28,400 bases of DNA from Lachnospiraceae bacterium (GTDB lineage: Bacteria; Bacillota_A; Clostridia; Lachnospirales; Lachnospiraceae). Position numbers and translations under genes: made by a program. Below the pieces are notes generated by a model. It did not search any database and was not told where the DNA came from. It worked only from the letters and a program-made list of their open reading frames with translations. Positions 1 through 6,724 of the stretch are shown here, one piece after another. The DNA lies in NCBI GenBank assembly GCA_017464645.1, contig JAFTZF010000033.1, positions 1 through 28,400 on the forward strand, in the 5' to 3' direction. The stretch's first letter is position 1. Every line of letters begins with the position of its first letter.

Positions 1-2
1 AA

Positions 3-647
3 ATAGATGCTATTAACCGTGAACTGCGCCAGATTCCTTTTGGAAATGATACTTACAAATTCGTAATGAGAGAAAAGGCAGACAGAAGCGTCTTTTTCAG
101 AATCTGCAAAAGGCTGGAGAGTTATATGGATTCTCCGGAGGTTTATATGAATTCCAATCGTGATGATGAGGAAATGGAGAGAGACATTCAGGAATTCCTG
201 AGTGTGATTCTGGAGGAAGAAGATGAGCAGGAATATACCGATTATCGCAAATATTTTGTCTACGATATGGAGATTGTCAGCAGACAGGGAAAAGATGAGA
301 TTGTTGCGGAATTGTCTCAGAAACAGGGCTCGGCAAGCAATGGTGAGAAGCAGACACCATATTTCATCATCTTGGCAGCAAGCTTGATGCAATATTACCC
401 AAGGCAGGTATGTTGTGCCAGACTCGCCTTCATAGATGAGGCTTTTTCGGCTTTGTCCAGAGAGCGTATTGAGCAGATGGTGAAATATTTTGAAGAGAAC
501 AATTTCCAGGTAATTTATGCAGCTCCTCCGGAAAAAATTAACAGCATCGGCTCTTTTATAGGGTCAACGGTAAGCCTTGTAATCACCGGGCGATATACAA
601 ATGTAGTGGAAGGATTGGTAAACGGGGATGCTGATTACACTTCGTGA
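3..647 (+). CDS. jetC: Wadjet SMC-like ATPase JetC, C-terminal part
   Basis: The frame is open from the window edge, so only the C-terminal ~214 residues are present. The end carries an ATPase Walker B/D-loop-like stretch (FIDEAFSALS) followed by a helix and a strand typical of the head domain of SMC/MukB-like proteins. The Wadjet assignment rests mainly on the next gene, which is clearly jetD and overlaps this one by 20 bp. In Wadjet, JetABC form an SMC-like loop-extruding complex that recognises small circular DNA and hands it to the JetD nuclease. The stop at 645-647 lies inside jetD, which suggests translational coupling. jetA and jetB would be to the left of the window. An internal ATG at 66 is not a real start, because homologous-looking sequence continues upstream in frame. 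Confidence 0.85.
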   Translation: MDAINRELRQIPFGNDTYKFVMREKADRSVFFRICKRLESYMDSPEVYMNSNRDDEEMERDIQEFLSVILEEEDEQEYTDYRKYFVYDMEIVSRQGKDEIVAELSQKQGSASNGEKQTPYFIILAASLMQYYPRQVCCARLAFIDEAFSALSRERIEQMVKYFEENNFQVIYAAPPEKINSIGSFIGSTVSLVITGRYTNVVEGLVNGDADYTS

Positions 648-1863
648 ATTTCAAAAAAAGGTTTTGGAATTGTTACTTGATAAATATGAGGACAGCAAGA
701 CTTATGCCGGTGAAAATCGGGTTTCGCAGAGCTTTTCTGTGCTTCCATCGAAGGTTTTTGGTTCTTATGACTCTGATTATGAAGATGTGGATCTGGTACG
801 GGATTTTGAAAGCCAGATGGAAGAACTTGAGAGGGAGAGACTGCTGGAGATCCGGTGTGGCAGTCGAGGGCTGGAGAAATTGGTGGCAATCCCGGAATGT
901 TGGCAAGTTTACTATGTGTTGCTGCAAAGAGAGGATAAACATACGCTTCAGCAGAAACAGAAGGAAATGTACCAAAGTTTTTTAGGGATACATCCTATAT
1001 TGGATTCTTTTTGTCAGGAGCAGATCCGACGTCTGGATGATAATAAAAAGGCATTGTATAGTTATGAGGAGGCAGAGCGGATGCTTGACTTATGCCAATT
1101 CATATTAACAAATCAACAGGAAATTTTGGAACGTGAGCTTTCAATTGCTGTATTAAAAGATAGTAAGCTCTGGGAGCAAAAATATCGCACTACTGTCTGT
1201 AATTTACTGCGTCATTTTGGAAACTATGAGGAGTTGCTGTTGGGAGTGACGGGGGAAGATAAAGAGGATAAACGTGAAGTAGAACGGATTTTGTTGGCAG
1301 AGCATCTGGTGTTCTCGAATCCATCCTATGTATATTTTAAGGGAAATGCTACATTTTTGTTTGTGGATGGTGGTAAGCTGGAGGTGCGTGATGATATGCC
1401 GCTTGCTTTTTCCACAGATATGATAAAGCGGTTAGAAAAGGTTCAAATTTTTGATGCTCAGGTTATGACTGTAGAGAATCTGACCTCATTTAATCGAATG
1501 AAGCGGGAAGGCAGCTTTTTGATCTTTTTGAGTGGATATCACAATTCCGCAAAGCAGAAACTGATAAGAAAAATATATGAGGGGAATTCGAATCTTCAAT
1601 GGAAGCATTTTGGAGATATTGATCCAGATGGCTTTTATATACTGGAGCATTTACGACAAGGCACAGAGATAGATTTTGAACCAGTGTATATGGACTGCGA
1701 TTATTTAGAAAAATATAAGGATTATACGAAATCCTTAACAAAAAATGACAGGAATAAGGCTGCGAGATTGCTTCAAGAAGGGAAATATTGTGATGTCATG
1801 AATTATATGTTGGATAAGGGGGTAAAATTAGAGCAGGAAATTATTAGCTGGATGGAAGACTGA
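628..1863 (+). CDS. jetD: Wadjet nuclease subunit JetD (DUF3322/DUF2220, Toprim-like)
   Basis: 411 residues, a usual JetD length. The N-terminal half fits the DUF3322-type arm. The C-terminal half is Toprim-like: a conserved Glu in VENLTSFNR (about 282-290), a GYHNSAKQ segment (303-310) and an acidic FGDIDPDG motif (328-335) that would bind the metal ions used to cut DNA. JetD is the effector of Wadjet and cleaves closed circular plasmids after the JetABC motor acts on them. The ATG lies inside the end of jetC. The last ~50 codons (from 1711) occur again at 3562-3720 after the AbiE genes, so the present 3' end may have been exchanged or duplicated. The reading frame is intact and the catalytic motifs lie upstream of the duplicated part, so the protein should be functional. 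Confidence 0.9.
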   Translation: MLITLREFQKKVLELLLDKYEDSKTYAGENRVSQSFSVLPSKVFGSYDSDYEDVDLVRDFESQMEELERERLLEIRCGSRGLEKLVAIPECWQVYYVLLQREDKHTLQQKQKEMYQSFLGIHPILDSFCQEQIRRLDDNKKALYSYEEAERMLDLCQFILTNQQEILERELSIAVLKDSKLWEQKYRTTVCNLLRHFGNYEELLLGVTGEDKEDKREVERILLAEHLVFSNPSYVYFKGNATFLFVDGGKLEVRDDMPLAFSTDMIKRLEKVQIFDAQVMTVENLTSFNRMKREGSFLIFLSGYHNSAKQKLIRKIYEGNSNLQWKHFGDIDPDGFYILEHLRQGTEIDFEPVYMDCDYLEKYKDYTKSLTKNDRNKAARLLQEGKYCDVMNYMLDKGVKLEQEIISWMED

Positions 1864-1866
1864 TTT
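1711..1866 (+). repeat. Direct repeat, copy 1: 3' end of jetD
   Basis: The last ~156 bp of jetD, including the stop codon and three bases beyond, match 3562-3723 downstream of abiEii. By eye there are about 15 substitutions and one 6-bp length difference in a G tract (G5 here, G11 there). Both copies keep the jetD frame. Similarity starts at AAATATAAGG and stops just after TGATTT. Confidence 0.9.
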
Positions 1867-1898
1867 TGGCGGTCAAATTAACACTGTGTCCTTATTGA

Positions 1899-2036
1899 CC
1901 ACAAGCAGAGGGACAGGTCTTCGGTATCGGCTGCAAGATCTTTACGATCGCCGGGCCGGTGATCTTGTATGGTATCTTTACCAGCTGGGTGCTGGGATTG
2001 GGATATTGGGTGTTGAAGTGTATGGGAGTGGCGTAA
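1899..2036 (+). pseudogene. Remnant of a hydrophobic protein, C-terminal end
   Basis: A 45-codon open stretch between a TGA and a TAA has no start codon with a ribosome binding site, but it encodes a strongly hydrophobic segment (core residues FTIAGPVILYGIFTSWVLGL) that looks like one or two membrane helices. It ends exactly where a good intrinsic terminator begins. The best reading is the 3' end of a lost membrane-protein gene left between jetD and the AbiE promoter. I do not recognise the family. A chance ORF is possible, but the coincidence with a terminator argues against it. Confidence 0.4.
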
Positions 2037-2050
2037 GCCGCTCCTTTTTT
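2025..2050 (+). terminator. Intrinsic terminator after the hydrophobic remnant
   Basis: GGAGTGGC (2025-2032) pairs with GCCGCTCC (2037-2044), eight pairs including one G-T, around a GTAA loop, followed by six T. It overlaps the TAA of the remnant. Confidence 0.75.
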
Positions 2051-2061
2051 GAAATAAATCA

Positions 2062-2090
2062 TTGATTTTCTCCATATATTGTAATAGAAT
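2062..2090 (+). promoter_or_regulatory. Predicted promoter of abiEi-abiEii
   Basis: TTGATT (2062-2067), a 17-bp spacer, then TAGAAT (2085-2090), 20 bp before the abiEi start and just after the terminator at 2025-2050. Confidence 0.55.
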
Positions 2091-2109
2091 GCAAATAAGA
2101 GGTGAAAAT

Positions 2110-2685
2110 ATGATAAAAACTTATGCTATGATGATGGAAGAATTAAGTGAATATGGTGCACCGGCCAATAAGCTTGGAAGAATGGTCAAAGAAGGTTCTT
2201 GTACTCAAATAGTGAAAGGATTGTATGAAACGGAAAAAGCCACTCCGGGATATCTTTTAGCGGGAAGTATTTATGGTCCATCATACCTATCCTTCGATTT
2301 TGCACTTTCGAAATATGGATTGATACCGGAAGCTGTTTATGTATTTACATCGGCAACTTTTGAAAAAAAGAAGGCGAAAAAGTATAGTACACCGTTTGGA
2401 ACATTTACTTATAGAGATGTACCATCTGCTGTTTACCCTAACGGAATCATATATCACAGAGAAGGGGACTATATTTATCAAGTTGCAACTCCCGAGAAAG
2501 CTATTTGTGATAAGCTTTACACACTTCCGCCGGTAAAAAATAAGAAAGAATTATTTGGTTTATTGTTTGATGATTTGCGGATCGATGAAATAGAATTTAC
2601 AAAGTTAGATAAACAACGGTTGCTTAGAATATGTGAGACTTATCACTGCACAAATATGAAAATGTTAGCTAAGATGGTGAGGTAA
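2110..2685 (+). CDS. abiEi: AbiEi-family antitoxin / transcriptional repressor
   Basis: 191 residues. The N-terminus (about 1-50) has the winged-helix pattern of AbiEi antitoxins, and the C-terminal part contains the family-typical STPFGTFTYRDVP and YQVATPEKAICDKLY segments. AbiEi proteins neutralise the AbiEii nucleotidyltransferase without a stable protein complex (type IV toxin-antitoxin) and repress their own promoter. The toxin gene starts 7 bp after the stop. ATG 2110 is chosen because AGAGGTG lies 6-12 bases upstream. The frame is open upstream to a TTG at 2062, but that lies in the predicted -35 box. Proteins of this family are often annotated as abortive-infection proteins. Here the pair sits directly behind Wadjet, so a defence or element-maintenance role is likely. 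Confidence 0.9.
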   Translation: MIKTYAMMMEELSEYGAPANKLGRMVKEGSCTQIVKGLYETEKATPGYLLAGSIYGPSYLSFDFALSKYGLIPEAVYVFTSATFEKKKAKKYSTPFGTFTYRDVPSAVYPNGIIYHREGDYIYQVATPEKAICDKLYTLPPVKNKKELFGLLFDDLRIDEIEFTKLDKQRLLRICETYHCTNMKMLAKMVR

Positions 2686-2692
2686 TCACAAG

Positions 2693-3556
2693 ATGAATGA
2701 TATGATCGAACAGATGCTTCAGCAGTATCCTGTGGAAACAATTTACGACAAAAAGAATGCAATAAAAGAAATTATGCAGGAAATTGTGCTGTGCGGATTA
2801 AGCAGAGCAGGATTTTTCAAAGAGGCAGCTTTTTATGGCGGAACTGCTTTAAGAATTTTTTATGGATTAGATAGATTTTCAGAAGATTTGGATTTTTCTC
2901 TTATGACGGAAAATCTGGCTTTTGATTTAGCGGCATACTTTCCTACATTAGAAAAAGAGGTACGATCCTTTGGATTAAACGTCACAGTTGCAGAGAAAGA
3001 AAAAGCACGTGAATCTAATATAAAATCAGCTTTTCTCAAAGGAAGTACGAAGGAACATTTATTGATGTTTTACGTGGATCAGCCAATTTCCGGGATTGCA
3101 GATTCCGAATTGATTAAAATAAAGTTGGAGGTAGATATAAATCCGCCGAAATATGCAACGTATGAACATAAGTATCGCCTATTACCGGCCCCATATGAGG
3201 TGAATATGTATGATTCGGCTTCCCTTTTCAGCGGAAAAATTCATGCAGTTATTTGCAGGGCGTGGAAAAACAGAGTAAAGGGGAGAGACTTATACGATTA
3301 TGTATTTTATCTTGCACGGCACACTCCTGTGAATCTAAAACATTTAAGAGAACGGTTGCTCCAAACCGGCTACATTACAGGGGATGTAGAATGTACAATA
3401 GATGCGGTAAAGAAAATGTTGCAGGAGCGTTTTGAGAATATTGATTATGAACAGGCAAAGCAAGATGTAGAGCCATTTATTCGAGACAGCAATTCACTGA
3501 TGTTGTGGGGAAAGGATTTCTTTAAACAAATAACGGAAGGATTGACAGGTATATAA
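2693..3556 (+). CDS. abiEii: AbiEii nucleotidyltransferase toxin
   Basis: 287 residues with the full set of AbiEii/AbiGii nucleotidyltransferase motifs: GGTALR (49-54), the metal-binding SEDLD (63-67), KLEVDIN (144-150) and RVKGRD (194-199) followed by LYDY. AbiEii toxins belong to the DNA polymerase beta-like superfamily; characterised relatives use nucleotides to modify tRNA or bind GTP, and they arrest growth when not countered by AbiEi. The gene is complete and sits 7 bp after abiEi, so they are surely co-transcribed. Just five bases separate the stop from the jetD-tail repeat at 3562, which marks the right end of the cassette. Catalytic residues look intact, so the toxin is probably active. 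Confidence 0.92.
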   Translation: MNDMIEQMLQQYPVETIYDKKNAIKEIMQEIVLCGLSRAGFFKEAAFYGGTALRIFYGLDRFSEDLDFSLMTENLAFDLAAYFPTLEKEVRSFGLNVTVAEKEKARESNIKSAFLKGSTKEHLLMFYVDQPISGIADSELIKIKLEVDINPPKYATYEHKYRLLPAPYEVNMYDSASLFSGKIHAVICRAWKNRVKGRDLYDYVFYLARHTPVNLKHLRERLLQTGYITGDVECTIDAVKKMLQERFENIDYEQAKQDVEPFIRDSNSLMLWGKDFFKQITEGLTGI

Positions 3557-3561
3557 ACGTG

Positions 3562-3723
3562 AAATATAAGGATTATACGAAAGTCCTGACAAAAAGTGAC
3601 AGGAATAAGGCAGCAAAATTGCTTCAAGAGGGTAAATATTGTGATGTGATGAATGATATGTTGGATAAGGGGGGGGGGGTAAAATTAGAGCAGGAAATTA
3701 TTAGTTGGATGGGGGACTGATTT
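3562..3723 (+). repeat. Direct repeat, copy 2: displaced jetD 3' end (pseudogene fragment)
   Basis: This stretch repeats the jetD tail with about 90% identity. It still reads in the jetD frame to a TGA at 3718-3720 but has no start codon or body. A G tract has grown from five to eleven G, adding two Gly codons without breaking the frame. It is the original or displaced end of jetD, or a remnant of a second jetD. It forms the boundary between the AT-rich defence DNA and the core genome to the right. Confidence 0.85.
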
Positions 3724-3773
3724 ACTGGTTGCTCAAGATGATGGGAATCGTATGACAGGAGGAATGAATTCAT

Positions 3774-3995
3774 ATGGAGAACAAATGGAATATCGGACAG
3801 GGCGGAGACATGCCCATCGGATTTGGATTATCTCTGGCGGCAAATGAAAAATCCATGGCAGCGTTTGCGAAAATGAGTGATGCGGAAAAGAGCGCTGCTG
3901 TGGAGAAGAGCCGCCAGATGCAGACCCGGGCGGAGATGGAACGGTTTGTGAACAGCCTGGGAGAACAGGCACAGACGGAAAACCGGGTTTTCTAA
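3774..3995 (+). CDS. Small conserved hypothetical protein
   Basis: 73 residues, soluble and charged. The N-terminus MENKWNIGQGGDMPIGFGLS and the pattern SLAANEKSMAAFAKMSDAEK are of a type I have seen in many Clostridia genomes as a short uncharacterised protein; no function is known to me. AGGAGG lies 10 bases before the ATG. The C-terminal half is predicted helical (AEKSAAVEKSRQMQ). It is the first core-like gene after the defence segment, is convergent with plsY, and its stop lies in the shared inverted repeat at 3982-4002. Confidence 0.75.
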   Translation: MENKWNIGQGGDMPIGFGLSLAANEKSMAAFAKMSDAEKSAAVEKSRQMQTRAEMERFVNSLGEQAQTENRVF

Positions 3996-4002
3996 ACCCG
4001 GT
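3982..4002. terminator. Inverted repeat between convergent genes
   Basis: ACCGGGTTT (3982-3990) and AAACCCGGT (3994-4002) form a perfect nine-pair stem with a three-base loop that includes both stop codons. There is no T run on either side, so termination strength is doubtful. Confidence 0.45.
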
Positions 4003-4600
4003 GGTCTCCCCGATTGGCGCTTCTGAGCCCAATCTCAGTTCCTTTTACGATGCGGACGAAGTTTGCCCGGTGCTTATACAGAATGACTGCCGTGGCTATA
4101 CATAGAATGGCGGGTGCCATCCAATAGAGAGTTATAATGGAGTAATAAATGGGGACGGAAATTACCGTCAGGGTAGTCCCCACCACAATGTAGTCCGTGA
4201 TCAGTGTAACCAGGGCCACGATGAGTATCAGGATCAAGGCAAATTTCCAATTCAGAGCCAGAGTCATACCGATATAGGAAGCGAATCCCTTGCCTCCTTT
4301 AAATTTCAGATAAAAGGGGAAGATGTGGCCAAGGACGGAGGAAACGCCTGCTACAAAGCCGATATAGGGCACATCTGGAAACAGCCATTTGGCCAGGATG
4401 ACGGCCAGGGCAGCCTTGCCAATATCATGAACAGCAACCAGAATACCATACTTCCAGCCCATGACCAGCATAGCGTTGGAGGCTCCCAGATTTTGGCTGC
4501 CTTTGTCCCGGAGATCAGTATGCTTCAGCTTCATCAAATAAAAGGACATGCTGGAACAGCCCATCAAATAGGCAATCAGAATAATAAGCAGGTATTTCAT
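3992..4600 (-). CDS. plsY: PlsY-type acyl-phosphate:glycerol-3-phosphate acyltransferase
   Basis: 202 residues with about five hydrophobic membrane segments. PlsY transfers the acyl group from acyl-phosphate to glycerol-3-phosphate, the first step of phospholipid synthesis. Visible PlsY motifs are KGSQNLGASNAM near residue 32, FKGGKGFAS near 98 (phosphate loop) and KHRANFVRIVKGTE near the C-terminus. The first motif departs from the usual GSGNPGATN and the last from HxxNIxR, so this may be a PlsY paralogue rather than the housekeeping copy. GGGAGG ends eight bases before the ATG at 4600, which decides the start; a longer frame begins at 4618 without a site. A promoter is visible at 4659-4688. 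Confidence 0.85.
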   Translation of the reverse strand: MKYLLIILIAYLMGCSSMSFYLMKLKHTDLRDKGSQNLGASNAMLVMGWKYGILVAVHDIGKAALAVILAKWLFPDVPYIGFVAGVSSVLGHIFPFYLKFKGGKGFASYIGMTLALNWKFALILILIVALVTLITDYIVVGTTLTVISVPIYYSIITLYWMAPAILCIATAVILYKHRANFVRIVKGTEIGLRSANRGDHRV

Positions 4601-4658
4601 AGAAAAGCCTCCCTTCAAAAAATGTCAAATAATGTAGAAATGAGTAATATTTTGCACT

Positions 4659-4688
4659 ATTATAGCATGAGTGGAAGGGTATGCACAA
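4659..4688 (-). promoter_or_regulatory. Predicted promoter of the plsY-like gene
   Basis: On the minus strand TTGTGC, an 18-bp spacer ending in TGC, then TATAAT (4659-4664), about 60 bp before the start. Confidence 0.55.
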
Positions 4689-4727
4689 TATGAGGGAGAA
4701 AAAGTTCTTTCGTAATATCGGGTGCCA

Positions 4728-4736
4728 TGGTATAAT
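4728..4736 (+). promoter_or_regulatory. Predicted extended -10 promoter
   Basis: TGGTATAAT, an extended -10 box, about 70 bp before the start at 4805. No good -35 is seen, which is common for extended -10 promoters. Confidence 0.45.
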
Positions 4737-4804
4737 ACAAAGCAAGAGGGGGATTTCGGAAGCAAAGAGCGGCCGGGAAGGAAGAAATTACGAAGGAGAG
4801 GCTT

Positions 4805-5074
4805 ATGGAAGGCAAAGACAATAAAAGGCTCATGTGGTATGGGTTGGCCGGTGCATATCTGATCTATTCCACCATCGATCTGCTGGATGGAGTGAATGAG
4901 CTTTCAGGTACAGATCGGATTTTGGCAATTGGCGGGGGCGTTGTGTTTGGCATTGCCGGCGTGGTGATTCTGGTTTCGGTGATAAAGGCATGGAGAAAGA
5001 ACACGGCCGCAGCCAATGAGGCGCTGCGTGAGATGGCGGCAGAGGAAGATGAGCTGCCGGAGGAAGAGGAATAA
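4805..5074 (+). CDS. Small membrane protein of unknown function
   Basis: 89 residues. Two hydrophobic segments (about 10-27 and 38-60, the second glycine rich: LAIGGGVVFGIAGVVILVSV) are followed by a short basic stretch and a very acidic tail (EEDELPEEEE). The layout suggests a helical hairpin in the membrane with a cytoplasmic tail. GAAGGAGAGG precedes the ATG. It lies just before spoVAD, where spoVAC is found in many genomes, but it is too short and lacks SpoVAC features. A terminator at 5097-5130 separates it from spoVAD. I do not recognise the family. Confidence 0.65.
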   Translation: MEGKDNKRLMWYGLAGAYLIYSTIDLLDGVNELSGTDRILAIGGGVVFGIAGVVILVSVIKAWRKNTAAANEALREMAAEEDELPEEEE

Positions 5075-5096
5075 AATTTAAAAGTGTGACAAATGA

Positions 5097-5130
5097 AGCA
5101 CTCTGCAATTACTTGAGGGTGCTTTTGTTG
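5097..5130 (+). terminator. Probable intrinsic terminator
   Basis: AGCACTCT (5097-5104) pairs with AGGGTGCT (5116-5123), eight pairs with one wobble, loop of eleven, followed by TTTTGTTG. Confidence 0.6.
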
Positions 5131-5216
5131 CCTTTTGCATAATTCCTTTGTGCTGCGGGCACACTGTTCAAAAAGAACATGTTCCGAAGATTGGATGCAG
5201 AGAAAGGAAATTGCCT

Positions 5217-6230
5217 ATGACACAGATGCTCGGAAAACAGAGTATTCAGTTTGAGAAGGCGCCTCACATTCTGTGCGGCGCCTCTATTGTTGGGAAAAAA
5301 GAGGGAGAAGGTCCATTGGGAAAGCTTTTTGATGAAGTGGAAATGGATCCTATGGCGGGGCAGCAGAGCTGGGAAGAGGCGGAGAGCGCCCTGCAAAAGC
5401 GGGCGGCCCAGCTGGCCATTCAGAAAGCGGGACTGCAGAATTCAGATGTGCGGTACCTCTTTGCAGGGGATCTGCTGGGGCAGCTGATCGCTACTTCTTT
5501 TGGCGTGATGGATCTGCAGATTCCCATGTTTGGACTGTATGGGGCCTGCTCTACCATGGGAGAATCCCTCATTCTGGGAGCCATGACCATTCAGGCGGGG
5601 TATGCGGACAAGGTGCTGGCGTTGACCTCCAGCCACTTTGCCAGTGCGGAGAAGCAGTTTCGATACCCCCTGGAATATGGAGGACAGAGGCCCCTTGCGG
5701 CTACCTGGACGGTTACGGGAAGCGGCGCCTTTGTACTTGCCGCCTCCGGAGGAAAAGCCCGCATATCGGGCGTGACGCCGGGAAGGGTTGTGGACTATGG
5801 TCTGAAGGATTCCCTGAATATGGGAGCCTGTATGGCGCCGGCCGCCTGTGATACCATTTATCAGCATCTGGTGGATTTTGGTCGGACGCCTGGGGACTAT
5901 GATGCCATTGTGACAGGAGACCTGGGCAGCATTGGCCAGACGATCCTGCTGGAGATGATGGCAAAGAAGGGCTTTGACATAGAAAAGCAACACATGGACT
6001 GCGGCATGATGATTTTTGATGCAGAAACCCAGGATACTCATGCAGGAGGCAGCGGCTGCGGCTGCTCGGCAGTCACTTTGGCGGCTAAGTTGCTTCCCAT
6101 GCTGGAGAAAAGGCAGATGAAGCGGATCCTTTTCGTGCCTACGGGAGCGCTGCTGTCCACGGTCAGCTACAATGAGGGCCAGTCGGTGCCCGGCATTGCT
6201 CATGGAGTGGTTCTGGAGCACTGCAGCTGA
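5217..6230 (+). CDS. spoVAD: Stage V sporulation protein AD
   Basis: 337 residues, the normal SpoVAD length. SpoVAD is a thiolase-fold protein of the SpoVA channel in the spore inner membrane and binds dipicolinic acid during uptake into the forespore and release in germination. Recognisable family stretches are QSIQFEKAPHI at the start, LFAGDLLGQLIATSFG (about 81-96), FGLYGACSTMGES with Cys 111 at the position of the thiolase nucleophile, and the Gly-rich AGGSGCGCSAV near 283. ATG 5217 is chosen over an earlier in-frame ATG at 5148 because GAGAAAGGA lies just upstream and the family starts here. spoVAE follows 35 bp later. A sigma-G promoter would be expected, but I could not identify one with confidence. 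Confidence 0.95.
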   Translation: MTQMLGKQSIQFEKAPHILCGASIVGKKEGEGPLGKLFDEVEMDPMAGQQSWEEAESALQKRAAQLAIQKAGLQNSDVRYLFAGDLLGQLIATSFGVMDLQIPMFGLYGACSTMGESLILGAMTIQAGYADKVLALTSSHFASAEKQFRYPLEYGGQRPLAATWTVTGSGAFVLAASGGKARISGVTPGRVVDYGLKDSLNMGACMAPAACDTIYQHLVDFGRTPGDYDAIVTGDLGSIGQTILLEMMAKKGFDIEKQHMDCGMMIFDAETQDTHAGGSGCGCSAVTLAAKLLPMLEKRQMKRILFVPTGALLSTVSYNEGQSVPGIAHGVVLEHCS

Positions 6231-6265
6231 TAGAAGGTCTGAAGAAATAAGCAGGAGGAATACAG

Positions 6266-6622
6266 ATGGATTATTTTAATGCGTTCTGGGTGGGCGGACT
6301 GATCTGCGCCCTGGTACAGATTCTCATGGAAAAGACGAAAATGATGCCGGGTCGGATCATGGTATTGCTGGTATGCGCCGGAGCCGTACTGGGAGCCATA
6401 GGTATTTATGAACCTTTTCAGAAATACGCCGGGGCGGGAGCTTCCGTACCGCTGCTGGGCTTTGGAAATGTGCTTTGGAAAGGAATCAAAGAAGCAGTGG
6501 ATACCAATGGATTCCTGGGGATTTTCATGGGCGGCTTTACGGCCAGTGCGGTAGGTATTTCTGCGGCTCTGATTTTCGGATATCTGGCCAGCCTGGTCTT
6601 CCAGCCTAAGATGAAGAAGTGA
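6266..6622 (+). CDS. spoVAE: Stage V sporulation protein AE
   Basis: 118 residues, nearly all hydrophobic, with three to four membrane segments, as expected for SpoVAE of the SpoVA calcium-dipicolinate channel. The stretch GVISVPLLGFG-like (here GASVPLLGFGNVLWKG) and DTNGFLGIFMGGFTASAVGISAA are characteristic. AGGAGGA lies eight bases before the ATG. It follows spoVAD by 35 bp and should share its transcript. spoVAC, which normally accompanies these two, is not adjacent in this window. Confidence 0.93.
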   Translation: MDYFNAFWVGGLICALVQILMEKTKMMPGRIMVLLVCAGAVLGAIGIYEPFQKYAGAGASVPLLGFGNVLWKGIKEAVDTNGFLGIFMGGFTASAVGISAALIFGYLASLVFQPKMKK

Positions 6623-6636
6623 ATCCGGTCAAAATG

Positions 6637-6654
6637 CAAGAGCTCTTGTTTTTT
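6637..6654 (+). terminator. Weak hairpin with T run after spoVAE
   Basis: The palindrome CAAGAGCTCTTG (6637-6648) is followed by six T. The stem is short (four pairs with a four-base loop). The same T run also overlaps the -35 box of the next promoter, so function is uncertain. Confidence 0.35.
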
Positions 6655-6674
6655 GGGGAAGAACCTGTTATACT
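6646..6674 (+). promoter_or_regulatory. Predicted promoter of the degV-family gene
   Basis: TTGTTT (6646-6651), 17-bp spacer, TATACT (6669-6674), about 50 bp before the start. Confidence 0.6.
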
Positions 6675-6724
6675 GTTCTTTAACGCAGTGATAGGAAGAC
6701 AACTTTGCTAGGAGGAGAGAACCT

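Noticed and set aside
4805..5074. Small membrane protein as SpoVAC
   Set aside because: Only 89 residues with two helices and an acidic tail; SpoVAC is about 150 residues with more helices, and a terminator separates it from spoVAD.
5177..5186. GAACATGTTC palindrome before spoVAD as a LexA box
   Set aside because: Gram-positive LexA sites need four bases between GAAC and GTTC; here there are two, and the gene is not an SOS gene.
5442..6221. 259-codon minus-strand frame opposite spoVAD
   Set aside because: A shadow of a well-supported gene, with no start signals and no recognisable protein pattern.
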